DNA of 64,000 bases from Psychromonas sp. L1A2 (GCF_009828855.1 NZ_WUAG01000002.1:372001-436000); one strand, 5' to 3'; numbered from the stretch's first letter, positions 8,561 to 18,288 are shown. A program made the numbers and translations. The notes: a model not told the origin generated them from the letters alone.

Positions 8561-9304
8561 ATGAATATGGATAAAAGCAATTCAAGTCGAGCACAAACAG
8601 GCGCTAATGCAATTCACTGTCAAGATTGCAGCATTAGTCAACTATGCATACCTTACTCTCTTAACGAGACTGAATTAAATCGTTTAGACACTATTATCGA
8701 ACGTAAAAAACCAGTGCAAAAAGGCAGTGAGATTTTCAAAGCTGGCGATAACATGAAGTGTTTATATGCAATTCGTTCAGGCACTTTAAAATCTTATACT
8801 ATCACAGAGCAAGGGGATGAACAGATCACTGCTTTCCATCTTGCTGGTGATTTAGTTGGTTTTGATGGTATTAGTACAGGTACACATCCAAGTTTTGCTC
8901 AAGCACTTGAAACTGCAATGATTTGTGAAATTCCATATGATACTTTAGATGAATTATCGACGACGATGCCTAAGTTAAGACAGCAAATTTTACGTCTAAT
9001 GAGCAGTGAAATTGTCGGTGATCAAAATATGATTTTACTTCTATCGAAAAAGAATGCAGAAGAAAGACTCGCTTCATTCATTCACAACTTATCTGTTCGT
9101 TTTGCTGCTCGTGGGTTCTCTCCAAGAGAATTCAGATTATCAATGACTCGTGGAGATATTGGCAACTATTTAGGTCTTACTGTTGAAACAATTAGCCGTT
9201 TATTAGGTCGTTTCCAAAAAAGTGGAATGATCGCAGTTAAAGGCAAATACATCACAGTATTAGATGATGCACAATTATCTGAATTAGCTGGCTCACTTGC
9301 TTAA
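8561..9304 (+). CDS. fnr: FNR-family oxygen-sensing transcription regulator
   Basis: Global regulator that binds a [4Fe-4S] cluster without oxygen, dimerises and activates anaerobic and microaerobic genes. The sequence follows E. coli FNR closely: cluster cysteines C20, C23 and C29 in [11 protein letters not shown], with the fourth in AMICEIP near 122. A cyclic-nucleotide-binding-like fold follows, then a C-terminal Crp helix-turn-helix whose recognition helix reads [12 protein letters not shown], giving FNR-type DNA specificity. Called etrA in Shewanella. At 247 residues it is close to E. coli FNR. It sits between the cco assembly genes and uspE, a common arrangement in marine gammaproteobacteria. 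Its cluster would be supplied by the isc operon at 27-33 kb. Confidence 0.97.
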   Translation: MNMDKSNSSRAQTGANAIHCQDCSISQLCIPYSLNETELNRLDTIIERKKPVQKGSEIFKAGDNMKCLYAIRSGTLKSYTITEQGDEQITAFHLAGDLVGFDGISTGTHPSFAQALETAMICEIPYDTLDELSTTMPKLRQQILRLMSSEIVGDQNMILLLSKKNAEERLASFIHNLSVRFAARGFSPREFRLSMTRGDIGNYLGLTVETISRLLGRFQKSGMIAVKGKYITVLDDAQLSELAGSLA

Positions 9305-9336
9305 AAATCAATTCCCTCGCTTGTCACAATAAAACT

Positions 9337-9370
9337 TACCAGAAAATAAAAATATTTTCATTTTCTGGTA
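9337..9370 (+). terminator. Hairpin after fnr
   Basis: TACCAGAAAAT and ATTTTCTGGTA make a perfect 11-bp stem about 30 bases after the fnr stop. No long T-run follows, so termination is likely but may be incomplete. Confidence 0.6.
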
Positions 9371-9412
9371 GATACCCCTATATGTTTATCCTTATTTGAT
9401 CTAAGTTATAGT

Positions 9413-9522
9413 TAAACCAATTACATTAAATAAGTGTTCTAAATTTTGCGCAGAAAAAATGGCTTAGTTTCAGGTATAAGCTGAGCCCTTATAGATCAGT
9501 TAATTAGTGTGACTGGCATTAT
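9413..9522 (+). repeat. MITE-like element, subfamily A copy 1 (internally deleted)
   Basis: The left part (ACCAATTACATTAAATAAGT, then GCGCAG and TTAGTTTCAGG segments) and the short right end match the elements at 17031, 19131, 24195 and 33923, but the middle is missing. No coding capacity. It lies just upstream of uspE and may affect that gene's promoter. Confidence 0.7.
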
Positions 9523-9549
9523 ATATCTGATTAAAAATTGGAGGTTAAC

Positions 9550-10488
9550 ATGCTTAAATACCGTAATATTTTAGTTTATATAGATCCAACACAAGAAGAA
9601 CAACCGGCTCTACAACGTGCTATTGAAATAGCCGAAAAAGATAAAAATACTAAAATTACTTTATTCTTATCTTGTTACGATCTGACCTACGAAATGACCT
9701 CTTTAAGTTCGATGGAAGAACGTCAAGCAATGCAGTCATTAGTCATTCGAGATAATACAGAATGGCTAGACACACTTGCTGCGCCTTATAGAGAGCAAGG
9801 ACGTATAATAACTTGTCAGGTGCATTGGCATAATCGTCCTTTTCAAGCTGCTATTCAATTAATACTAAAAGAAGGATATGATTTATTAATAAAATCAACA
9901 CATCCTCATCCGCGTCTTAGTGCTATTTTATTTACACCGACAGACTGGAATCTACTCCGTAAGTGCCCTATTCCATTATTATTAGTCAAAGTAAAATCTT
10001 GGCCTGAGAATGGTAATATCTTATGTGCAGTTGACTGTAAAAGTATTGAAGATCCTGACCATCATAACTTAAATGAATCTATTTTAGCGGAAGCCAACGA
10101 TATTGCAGAGATGGTGAAATCAAATGTGCACGTAGTAAACGCTTACCCTAGCCCACCAATGAATATTATGATGGAACTACCTGAATTTGATCCTATTCAT
10201 TATGAAGATGGCTTAAAAAAATTCCATCACAAAACCTTAAATGATTATGCCAATAAATACCATATAGAAACACAAAATATTCACTTACATCAAGGTTTAC
10301 CTGAAGATGTTATTAGTGATGTGGCACAGGAAATTAAAGCAGAATTAGTTATTTTAGGTACCGTAGGACGTTCAGGCATAGGCTTAACACTATTAGGCCA
10401 CACGGCAGAACAAGTGATTGATAAACTTGATAGTGATTTACTCGCCTTAAAACCAGCTGGTTTTGTCAGTCCAATAAAACTAGAGTAA
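9550..10488 (+). CDS. uspE: Universal stress protein E, tandem Usp domains
   Basis: Cytoplasmic stress protein made of two tandem Usp domains (about residues 1-150 and 155-310). The second ends in the nucleotide-loop-like motif GTVGRSGIGLTLLGHTAEQV. E. coli UspE has the same two-domain form, is linked to cell aggregation, motility and stress survival, and lies next to fnr, as here. The start is the ATG at 9550, five bases after a strong GGAGG; a TTG at 9538 would precede the ribosome site and is rejected. This gives 312 residues. A clear hairpin terminator follows. Confidence 0.95.
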   Translation: MLKYRNILVYIDPTQEEQPALQRAIEIAEKDKNTKITLFLSCYDLTYEMTSLSSMEERQAMQSLVIRDNTEWLDTLAAPYREQGRIITCQVHWHNRPFQAAIQLILKEGYDLLIKSTHPHPRLSAILFTPTDWNLLRKCPIPLLLVKVKSWPENGNILCAVDCKSIEDPDHHNLNESILAEANDIAEMVKSNVHVVNAYPSPPMNIMMELPEFDPIHYEDGLKKFHHKTLNDYANKYHIETQNIHLHQGLPEDVISDVAQEIKAELVILGTVGRSGIGLTLLGHTAEQVIDKLDSDLLALKPAGFVSPIKLE

Positions 10489-10540
10489 TTAACAGTTTCA
10501 AGCAACCAATACCATTAGGTGGATGAATTAAACTTTACTC

Positions 10541-10586
10541 AAAACCACAACTCAATTTAAAACGTAAATGGAGTTGTGGTTTTGTT
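10541..10586 (+). terminator. Rho-independent terminator after uspE
   Basis: AAAACCACAACTC pairs with GAGTTGTGGTTTT, closing a loop of about 18 bases, and is followed by a T-rich run. The stem is strong. Confidence 0.85.
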
Positions 10587-10883
10587 ATATTGTTATTTTG
10601 TATTTTTGTGTTGTTTTGTATTGTTCTTTTGTATAGTTACTTAATGAATTCCACAACGTAGAAGTGAACTTTCTAAGCCAAAAAATAAATTCAGTGCTTT
10701 AATCGAATGAGTATAAATATTTAACTGCAATAAAATACACGTAGAATTGATAAAAACGCACTAGAAGCCAACATTCCAATTATGTAATTAAATAAATAAT
10801 TAAATAAGTAATTAGAATTTTTTATACTCATTAAATTAATGTAACAAAGCTAGTTTATTTGGAGCCCTAGGCATTTAAAAATC
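10587..10883. other. Intergenic low-complexity DNA
   Basis: Starts with T/G-rich sequence repeating TTTTGTATTGT-like units (about 10587-10640). Near 10790-10815 is an A/T tract built of AATTAAATAA-type repeats. No gene or RNA was recognised. It separates the convergent ends of uspE and the chemoreceptor gene. Confidence 0.5.
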
Positions 10884-12770
10884 TTACAGCTTAAATACCT
10901 CAATAGATTTATTTAAAGCAGCGGCAATATTTAATAATTCAGTGGCTCTTTTAGTGTTACTCCCAGCACTATCAAAAGCGGTCTTGGCTATATTATTGAT
11001 ACCAGTAATACATTGGTTTACTTCGCCAACAACTATTGCTTGTTGTTCGGCTGATGTTGCTACTTGATCATTCATATCTTGAATAATTGAAATAGAGCGA
11101 CGTACCTCTTCTAAAATATTATTTACATCTCTCGATTTTATCGCCGTCAATTTTGCATTATCTAGATTAATTTGTATCAACGCTATTGCGTTTGTTGATT
11201 CATTTTGTAGACGACTAAGCATAGAGTGAATTTTAACAGAGATGTCTTTGGTTTTATTGGCAAGCTCTTTTGCTTCACCAGTCAAAATAGCAGAGTCTTG
11301 CCTCCCTCCTACAACTTCAGCTGCTTCAATAATGCTATTTGATGCCAATAAATTTGTTTTCTCTGAAACATCAATAATCAAGTCAATAATGCAGCCAATA
11401 TTCTCAGCCTGCTCCTCTAAGGTACATATCACTTGCTGTACATTAGTAACACCTTCTACTAATGTTGAAATACTGGCATTCATATCATTTACAACATGAA
11501 TACCTTTAGTCGTTTGTTCATCTGCTCCGTTCACCACCGTTGATGTATATAACGCATTACGTGCAACTTCACTAACTGTTGCAACCATTTTATTCAATGC
11601 TGTAGAAGTTAGCTCTAACTCTTTTATTTGCGCCCCTGAGCTATTTTTCACTTTGGAAGCTGACTCTGACATTTGCGCTGATGAAATGTTTAATTGGCTT
11701 GTCGATGTATTAATATTTTTAATAATATCTTTTAAATTACCCACCATGGTGTGAATTGCGCTATAAATACCAGTTTCACCACCTGTAAGAGGCGCAACAG
11801 AATGTAATTCTCCTTGTGCAATTCTTTTTACAATCGCTTCGATTTCAGCCGGCTCTCCACCAATAGGACGATACATCACTTTCATTATTATAAGATAAGT
11901 GAAGTACAGCGAGGTAATAATAAATATTAATGTGATCCATAAACTAACTTGTAAATTTTCACTTGATGCTTCGTTAATATCATCCCAACTGCTCCAGCCC
12001 CAGACTGTCCAATTTAACGAATCGATAGCAACTCCTGAAACGGTATACTCTATATCTTCTAAATAGTAATCATGATTGCTGATGCTTTTGTTTTTAAACT
12101 CCCTATAAGAAGGACGCTCATCATATATATTTTTACCAATTAATCCTGCTTCTTTCGCTGCAAGTAGATAACCATCTTGACGACTTACAAAAATGTTATT
12201 TTCAGGTGCAAGCTCTTGAATAAATCCAGTAATTTGATTAATGCCAATATTTAAGGCAAGCACACCTAACACTTTTCCATTACGCTTAATGGGTACCGCG
12301 AATGTAGTAACTTTATTACCATAACTACTTACATAAGGATTTGTAATTATTTTATCTTCACCATCAAATGCGCGTATGTACCATTCACGTTTTTTTTCTT
12401 TGGCATTAAAACCAACCTCTAGACCATCATTTTGGTGCGTGTAACTACGTGCATCCTTAGTCGTAATATAGGCGTCAAGAACACCTAAATTATTTGCGAT
12501 TATATGTAACGATTGGATCGTTTTATTTATATTTAATAAGCCAGTTTCATCGATTTCAATATCGTCAGCCATGACATTTAGCACATCAAAATAACGTTCT
12601 ATTTTCTGCTCAAGGGCTTTAGATATTAAAAAGGCTTGGTTATCTAACTTTACAGTCTTATTTTCTGTTGATGCTGTTTTAAAATTACTAAAACCAACAC
12701 CTGAGACTAACAGTATGCTTGATGTGAAAAGTAACCCGAATAATAATAATATTTTTGTTTTTGCAGTCAT
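10884..12770 (-). CDS. Methyl-accepting chemotaxis protein with degenerate signalling tip
   Basis: Chemoreceptor of 628 residues. An N-terminal helix (about 8-28) is followed by a periplasmic dCache-type sensor (about 35-270, with the REWYIRAFDG segment), a second helix (about 277-298), HAMP (starting RPIGGEPAEIE) and a coiled-coil signalling domain. The normally near-invariant hairpin tip that contacts CheA and CheW is badly altered at residues 484-501 (AEVVGGRQDSAILTGEAK where ARAGEQGRGFAVVADEVR is usual), without any length change. The approach DVSEKTNLLASNSIIEA is still recognisable. It may be a receptor that has lost kinase coupling, or one that couples to a divergent partner. Transcribed alone; no che genes are nearby. 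Confidence 0.9.
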   Translation of the reverse strand: MTAKTKILLLFGLLFTSSILLVSGVGFSNFKTASTENKTVKLDNQAFLISKALEQKIERYFDVLNVMADDIEIDETGLLNINKTIQSLHIIANNLGVLDAYITTKDARSYTHQNDGLEVGFNAKEKKREWYIRAFDGEDKIITNPYVSSYGNKVTTFAVPIKRNGKVLGVLALNIGINQITGFIQELAPENNIFVSRQDGYLLAAKEAGLIGKNIYDERPSYREFKNKSISNHDYYLEDIEYTVSGVAIDSLNWTVWGWSSWDDINEASSENLQVSLWITLIFIITSLYFTYLIIMKVMYRPIGGEPAEIEAIVKRIAQGELHSVAPLTGGETGIYSAIHTMVGNLKDIIKNINTSTSQLNISSAQMSESASKVKNSSGAQIKELELTSTALNKMVATVSEVARNALYTSTVVNGADEQTTKGIHVVNDMNASISTLVEGVTNVQQVICTLEEQAENIGCIIDLIIDVSEKTNLLASNSIIEAAEVVGGRQDSAILTGEAKELANKTKDISVKIHSMLSRLQNESTNAIALIQINLDNAKLTAIKSRDVNNILEEVRRSISIIQDMNDQVATSAEQQAIVVGEVNQCITGINNIAKTAFDSAGSNTKRATELLNIAAALNKSIEVFKL

Positions 12771-13069
12771 GTTTATTCTGCCTAAAATGAACTGTGTTTA
12801 TTGGAGAGGTGTTATATTTAAAGTGTTATTCATCTCTTTCTATCAATGTTTTATATACAATTTTAAATTTCATAATGATGTGGCAAAAAATAATGGCAAT
12901 TATGATTAATTATGTTGAAGTTATATTAATAACTAATGAGAAAATAACTGCTAATCCTACAGCGGTTAGACAAACTTATTAACTTAGATAAATAAGTTTT
13001 TCATCATATTTTATAGTGAATAAATATTTTCAATACTTTTATTAAACAATATTAATATTCGAAGTAAAT
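12771..13069. other. Intergenic region, no gene seen
   Basis: AT-rich DNA between the chemoreceptor start and the bcp 3' hairpin. It should hold the chemoreceptor promoter on the minus strand; no box is clear enough to call. Short open frames here lack ribosome sites. Confidence 0.4.
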
Positions 13070-13119
13070 TAGCTACAACATCGGCACGTTAACCTTCAAC
13101 CAGTGCATGGTTGTAGCTA
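13070..13119 (-). terminator. Nested hairpin 3' of bcp
   Basis: TAGCTACAAC and GTTGTAGCTA form a perfect 10-bp outer stem around a 30-base interior that itself contains GCAC/GTGC and other pairing. It lies 25 bases after the bcp stop on the minus strand. There is no strong T-run, so it may be a terminator or a 3' stability structure. Confidence 0.5.
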
Positions 13120-13143
13120 TATTTATATTATTCAGGCTTTAAT

Positions 13144-13608
13144 TTAACCTTCTGATTTTAAATAGTTAAGCACTACTTCATGATGGTCTTTAGTTTTAAA
13201 TTTATTGAAGATATGCTCTAACTTACCATGTTCATCAATTAAGAAAGAAGTCCTCACTACGCCCATATTTTCTTTGCCCATAAATTTCTTTAATTGCCAA
13301 ACACCATAGCTTTCACACGTACTATGGTCTTCATCGCCTAGTAAGGTAAAGTTAAGATTTTGTTTGTTGATAAAATTAGTCAACTTCTTAGGAGTATCTG
13401 GACTAATACCCAACACAACAACATTTAATGCCGTTAATTCATCTTTGCTATCTCTTAAAGCACAGGCTTGCGTAGTGCAACCAGGTGTAGAAGCTCTTGG
13501 ATAAAAATAAACTAATACTTTTTTACCAAGATAATCACTTAACGTAACACTTGAATTATTTTCGTCTGGTAATGTGAAGTTTGGTGCTAAGCTACCGATT
13601 TCTAACAT
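13144..13608 (-). CDS. bcp: Thioredoxin-dependent peroxiredoxin, Bcp/PrxQ type
   Basis: Cytoplasmic thiol peroxidase that reduces H2O2 and organic hydroperoxides using thioredoxin. The thioredoxin-like fold has the peroxidatic site PRASTPGC (C44) and a second cysteine C49 five residues later, the atypical 2-Cys arrangement of Bcp. At 154 residues it matches the family. Only the ARAS variation before TPGC (commonly KDNTPGC or RASTPGC) is notable, and it is within family range. In E. coli bcp also lies in the perM/bepA neighbourhood, as here. Confidence 0.95.
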   Translation of the reverse strand: MLEIGSLAPNFTLPDENNSSVTLSDYLGKKVLVYFYPRASTPGCTTQACALRDSKDELTALNVVVLGISPDTPKKLTNFINKQNLNFTLLGDEDHSTCESYGVWQLKKFMGKENMGVVRTSFLIDEHGKLEHIFNKFKTKDHHEVVLNYLKSEG

Positions 13609-13737
13609 AATATTTATTCCTATTATTTCATATTTAAAGTGATTTTTTACTTATTTCAAGCTCAACTTTTACTTAATAGCTGATGGTATTAACGGCTGAA
13701 ACTTTAATTCATTTACTGCTAATTTCAAGAGTACAAA

Positions 13738-14820
13738 TTACTTTTCAATAAGTTCTATATCATCAGAATCAACTTGAACTGCTGGCCATGCATTTAAAAC
13801 AGCTTTAACAAGAGTTGCTAAAGGGATCGCAAAAAACACTCCCCAAAACCCCCATAAACCACCAAAGATTAAGACTGAGATTATAATAACCACTGGATGT
13901 AAATTAACGGCTTCAGAAAACAATATAGGTACAATTAAATTACCATCAAGCGTTTGAATGATACCGTAAGCTATCATCAAGTAAGCAAACTCAGGAGAAA
14001 TACCCCATTGAAATAAGGCAACAACCGCTACAGGAACCGTCACTGCAGCAGCTCCGATATAAGGTATCAATACAGACAAACCAACTAATACAGCAAGTAA
14101 AGCTGAATAACGTAAATCCATGAAAAAGAAAGTAAAGTAGGTCGCGACGCCAACAATTAAGATTTCAGTTATTTTACCTCGAATATAATTCATTATTTGA
14201 CCGTTCATTTCTGACCAAACTTGGGCCGCTAATTTACGATTTTGAGGTAAGAAACGAGCCATACTAGCAATTAATTGATTTTTATCTTTAAGCATAAAAA
14301 CCATCATTAATGGGACTAACACCGCGTAAACGAGTAACGCAGCAATATTTAATATAGAGGCAAAAGATTGTGATAATAAAAAACCGCCACTATCAACTAA
14401 ATAGCTTTTTATAGTACCAATGATGTGTGTAATAGTAACTGGATCAATAGCATCGGGATAATGAGCAGGTAAAGTTAAAATATATGCTTGCCCTTGATTT
14501 AACATGGTTGGCAAATCACGAATAAAAGATGTTGCTTGCTTAAAAATGGTTGGCAAGACACCTAAGAAAGCAAAAATAGAAATAGATATAAATAACAACA
14601 TAACAATTAAAGTTGCAAACGTTCTATTTATTTTAAAACGCATTAAATACGTGACAGGCCAATCTAATAAATAAGCTAATACTATAGCAACAAATAAAGG
14701 AGCTAAAATATTGCCAAAAAGATAGATGACAATAAAAGAAAATAACAAAAGCAGGAACAAAACACTTAAATTAGGGTCTGAAAAACGTGTCTTATACCAT
14801 TGAAATAGTTGCATAAACAT
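13738..14820 (-). CDS. perM: AI-2E family permease PerM
   Basis: Inner-membrane protein of 360 residues with about eight helices: three near the N-terminus (about 20-90), a central amphipathic segment, and a cluster from about 150 to 345. The C-terminal signature GGLWGFWGVFFAIPLATLVKA is typical of the AI-2E transporter family (PerM/YdiK/TqsA). Substrate is unknown; some relatives export autoinducer-2 and others act as Na+/H+ antiporters. Synteny with bcp, a TusA-like gene and bepA matches other marine gammaproteobacteria and supports the PerM branch. Confidence 0.9.
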   Translation of the reverse strand: MFMQLFQWYKTRFSDPNLSVLFLLLLFSFIVIYLFGNILAPLFVAIVLAYLLDWPVTYLMRFKINRTFATLIVMLLFISISIFAFLGVLPTIFKQATSFIRDLPTMLNQGQAYILTLPAHYPDAIDPVTITHIIGTIKSYLVDSGGFLLSQSFASILNIAALLVYAVLVPLMMVFMLKDKNQLIASMARFLPQNRKLAAQVWSEMNGQIMNYIRGKITEILIVGVATYFTFFFMDLRYSALLAVLVGLSVLIPYIGAAAVTVPVAVVALFQWGISPEFAYLMIAYGIIQTLDGNLIVPILFSEAVNLHPVVIIISVLIFGGLWGFWGVFFAIPLATLVKAVLNAWPAVQVDSDDIELIEK

Positions 14821-14937
14821 TGAAGATTATTCCTTCTATTGGTGCACAGAGGTCGTTCTATAGGCCAGAAAATACACTTATAAACAACAATTTACTTTAG
14901 GTAGCTAAAGCGCTTTTTATACTGATAATACGTCGCA

Positions 14938-15147
14938 TTATTTATTATCTAACTTAATCAATAATGTATTTTGATTGCAGTGATAGCAATAGTTTTTTTT
15001 ATCCAAATATCGTCGAATATCCTGTATTGCGACTTGGTTAGAAAATAACACCTCGATACTTGCATTTGTATCTAAAGTGAGTAATTGCTGCTTCAGTAAA
15101 ACTAATGCTAATGGACAACGTACTTGGCGTAAATCTAAACTTTGCAT
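14938..15147 (-). CDS. TusA/SirA-like sulfur-carrier family protein
   Basis: Small cytoplasmic protein with the TusA fold. The conserved Cys-Pro motif (RCPLALVLLK, Cys11) forms a persulfide in true sulfur carriers. The ATG at 15147 gives 69 residues starting MQSLDLRQVRCP; an upstream in-frame start would add 19 residues unlike the family. The protein also has a YCYHC cluster near residue 53-57. In Vibrio and Shewanella a similar gene lies between perM and the M48 protease gene. It could be a sulfur carrier paralogue; its acceptor is unknown. Confidence 0.85.
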   Translation of the reverse strand: MQSLDLRQVRCPLALVLLKQQLLTLDTNASIEVLFSNQVAIQDIRRYLDKKNYCYHCNQNTLLIKLDNK

Positions 15148-15468
15148 AGATATTATCTTATTGCACTTAAATATGTGATAAATGAATGAATTATAGCATT
15201 TCATTCATTTGAATAGTCCATCATTACGTAATAAAACAATTGTAATCCATAACAAATAGCGAATTGAAAATGTTATGCTCATTCTAAGATACCGTTCACC
15301 AACAGGGTTAACATTAAGACTTATTTATGTTCTAAAACAACATAACCTTTAACTGTATAGTTGTGATCTATTTAACCTTGTTTACGTAACACTTTTTACG
15401 TAAGTTAGATTACCTTAATTACCTAATTTAGATAATCTTAAGCTAATCATTCACTTGGAGTTAGTAAT

Positions 15469-16917
15469 ATGCGTTACAAATTAAAACTCGCTACGGCATA
15501 TTTATGCTTATCTAGCTTATCTCCGGTTAGCTTTGCTAATAATGACTTACCAGAAATTGGTACAGTAGGCGCTGGCGCATTGACCATTGAAAAAGAAAAG
15601 CAATATGGCTGGGCATTTAATATGATAGCTAATCAAGCTTTGCCTATTATTCGGGATCCAGTGTTAAATCATTATATATCTGAACTTGGGCAAGATATCG
15701 TCAGTCATTCAGACTCTGTAAAATTACCTTTTAAATTTTTCTTAGTAGAAGATGAAGATATTAATGCAGCTGCTTTCTTAGGGGGAAATGTAAAGATTAA
15801 CACAGGGTTATTTTTGTACGCTGAAACAGAAAGTGAGTTGGCAAGTGTTATTGCACATGAAGTAGCACACATTACACAACGTCATTTAGCTCGAATGTTA
15901 GAACAACAAGCGCTTAATAATCCAACTTCAATAGCAGGTTTAGCTGGTTCAATATTATTAGCACTGGTTTCACCAGCAGCTGGATTAGCAGCATTATCAA
16001 CAACGATAGCCGTCAATATTCAAAGCCAAATTAACTATACTCGTTCACATGAATATGAAGCAGATCGCATTGGTATTCAAACATTGGCAAACGCTGGCTT
16101 TGACCCTTATGGAATGGCTGATTTTTTCGGTAAATTAGCTGAAAAGTACAAATATGCTAGTCTACCGCCACAAATGCTATCAACTCATCCCTTGCCTGAA
16201 GCTCGCCTTTCAGAAGCACGTTTACGTGCTAGCAGATTGAAAAAAACGCATATAAAAAATAGTTTAGATTATCACCTTAGCAAAGCGCGCATCACAGTCA
16301 GGTTTCATCGTTTAACAGCGCCGACACTGATTAACCAATATCAAAGTCAGCTGCAAAATCATAAATATCAATTCAAAGAAGCAGCTGAATATGGTTTAGC
16401 ATTGGCTTACTTTAAAAATGAGAAGTTTGAACAAGCTGAAAAGATTAATAACCAATTAATTAACGATGATCCTAATAACCTCTTTTTTATTGACTTAGCA
16501 GCTGATATTTCATTAGCAACCAAACATGTGCAACAAGCGATTGATTCACTAACCTCTTATGAACATCGTTTTCCTAGTAATGAAGTCATTTTGTTAAATT
16601 TAGTCGTAGCACTTAAACAAGACAAACAATATGCATTAGCAGATAAGAAAATAGAATACTTTTTGCGATCTCACCCTGATCATATCTTAGGGTACTTATT
16701 AGCAATCGATCTATATAAAAGGATGCATGAAAAAGCCAAAGAATTTGCAATGAGAGCTGAATATTTAGCATTACTAGGACGATTTAAAGAAGCATCTGAA
16801 AAAATGAGCAGTGCCTTAGCTTATACAGAAAAAAAGCTAGATCAAGCACGCTATAGTGCCAAAATTGAAGAGTTTAAACGCGATGATATTCGTTTAAAAG
16901 CCTTACAAGATGAATAA
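15469..16917 (+). CDS. bepA: Periplasmic M48 metalloprotease/chaperone BepA
   Basis: Zn-dependent protease that helps LptD fold and degrades misassembled outer-membrane proteins. A signal peptide ends about residue 23 (PVSFA/NN). The zinc motif HEVAH is at 130-134, the third ligand is in EYEADRIG (E197), and a conserved STHPLPEAR segment puts a regulatory His near 240. The C-terminal half (about 300-482) is a TPR domain. At 482 residues it is close to E. coli BepA. The GGAG site before the ATG at 15469 supports this start. Divergent from the TusA-like gene. Confidence 0.95.
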   Translation: MRYKLKLATAYLCLSSLSPVSFANNDLPEIGTVGAGALTIEKEKQYGWAFNMIANQALPIIRDPVLNHYISELGQDIVSHSDSVKLPFKFFLVEDEDINAAAFLGGNVKINTGLFLYAETESELASVIAHEVAHITQRHLARMLEQQALNNPTSIAGLAGSILLALVSPAAGLAALSTTIAVNIQSQINYTRSHEYEADRIGIQTLANAGFDPYGMADFFGKLAEKYKYASLPPQMLSTHPLPEARLSEARLRASRLKKTHIKNSLDYHLSKARITVRFHRLTAPTLINQYQSQLQNHKYQFKEAAEYGLALAYFKNEKFEQAEKINNQLINDDPNNLFFIDLAADISLATKHVQQAIDSLTSYEHRFPSNEVILLNLVVALKQDKQYALADKKIEYFLRSHPDHILGYLLAIDLYKRMHEKAKEFAMRAEYLALLGRFKEASEKMSSALAYTEKKLDQARYSAKIEEFKRDDIRLKALQDE

Positions 16918-17030
16918 TTAATTTTTAATAAATTTATTAAATAACACATATAATCTTTAAATAATATTATAAAAAAATTTGGTTAAATTCATTGTTTTAT
17001 AAAAACATATGAAATTAAAAACCATAACAG

Positions 17031-17175
17031 TAATACCAATTATATTAAATAAATGTGCTAAATTTTACGGAAGAAAATGACTTAGTTTAAGGCGTAAATT
17101 GAGGTGTTTCGAAGATTAACTTAGTTAATCGTCTCTCTGAGAATTAACAAAAAGATGTTAATGAGTGTAATTATA
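17031..17175 (+). repeat. MITE-like element, subfamily A copy 2 (truncated)
   Basis: Begins TAATACCAATTATATTAAATAA and continues with the AAATTTTACG, TTAGTTTAAGGCG and GATTAACTTAGTTAATC segments shared with copies at 19131 and 33923 in reverse. The distal half is missing. The 16918-17280 gap holds only this element and AT-rich DNA. Confidence 0.75.
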
Positions 17176-17280
17176 TCATGCGTTAATCTGTTGTGATTTT
17201 ACTAAAAATATAATCGAATTAGCGAGCGAATAAACTCACTAATCCGAAAACGTTTATTTAAAAAATAGGCACGTATGATA

Positions 17281-17919
17281 TTAAGCTTGTAATCTTTTTA
17301 AGAAATGTAATTCTTTACTATTATCAGCAATAAATCCCATTTTAATTAAGTAATTACGATGCATATAATGGTTCGCAACAGCTTTTAAAACTTTAACACC
17401 TCTTTTCTGTAAAAAATGTTGATTAGTTTTAAAGTAGTAAGTACCTAATTTATAATCACGATATTTAGGCACAACATAATCTAAATAGATTTCAAAACAA
17501 CCGTCCTCATTTAAATCACCAACTAATAATCCAGCAATACTGTCATTACGCAACATATAAAAAACACGATTAGCTTGGTACAACTGTTGTACTGAAACTT
17601 GCTTTGTTATTTCTACCTCATTGTTACCAATAAAATGTCGAAGATACTCTGAGTCAATTGAAGTAGAAACGATTTTAAACTCTTCTTTTGTTGCATAAAT
17701 CTTATATAAGAAATAGACATTAATAACAGCAATGCCAAGATTCATAATCATGGTAGGCCATGAATTGATAAAATAAGCAAAAGCAGCAAACAATAAACAA
17801 CCAATAAAATTAATTAGGCGTAATTTAATAATTGAACTCATTGTTAATGAGATCAGCACCACTAAAGATGCACAATAACCAAACCATTCAACCCAATTTA
17901 TTGAGTTTAACTCAACCAT
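17281..17919 (-). CDS. YgjV-like membrane domain fused to a GNAT acetyltransferase domain
   Basis: Protein of 212 residues in two parts. The first 80 or so have three membrane helices resembling the YgjV inner-membrane domain (WFGYCASLVVLISLTMSS segment). The C-terminal part (about 85-212) looks like a GNAT N-acetyltransferase with a DYVVPKYRDYKLGTYYF acetyl-CoA-binding region and a terminal IKMGF segment. The ATG at 17919 (MVELNSINW), preceded by GGAG, is preferred over an in-frame start 31 codons upstream. The acceptor substrate is unknown; a membrane-tethered acetyltransferase is a reasonable reading. Monocistronic. Confidence 0.75.
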   Translation of the reverse strand: MVELNSINWVEWFGYCASLVVLISLTMSSIIKLRLINFIGCLLFAAFAYFINSWPTMIMNLGIAVINVYFLYKIYATKEEFKIVSTSIDSEYLRHFIGNNEVEITKQVSVQQLYQANRVFYMLRNDSIAGLLVGDLNEDGCFEIYLDYVVPKYRDYKLGTYYFKTNQHFLQKRGVKVLKAVANHYMHRNYLIKMGFIADNSKELHFLKRLQA

Positions 17920-18288
17920 ATAACTCGCTCCGATAAATAAAATACAACTGTCATCACCCCATAAAAGTGGGTAGCACACTTTACGCCATTTAGACTCGCA
18001 TAATAAGCGCAAATTAAATAGATAATGAGATTGAAATCAAAGTAGTTTGAGAAATTATAAATTTTTCATGTAAATAATTAAAATTAAGTTCAAAAATATT
18101 ACTTTCAAATTTATGGTGAATAATAAAAAGTTAAAATTATAGTACTTCATAGCAATGACATTTTTAGAATCAAGAATAGAATATTCCTTAATTCATAAAG
18201 ATAATCAGACAAAGAAATTTGTATTTAATCATCTATTTATCATTATAATGATTTATAACATCCCAAATATAATTCACATGAGAGTCTT

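Noticed and set aside
12715-12982. Two overlapping plus-strand frames upstream of the chemoreceptor gene
   Set aside because: AT-rich, low-complexity products, no ribosome sites, partly antisense to the chemoreceptor start.
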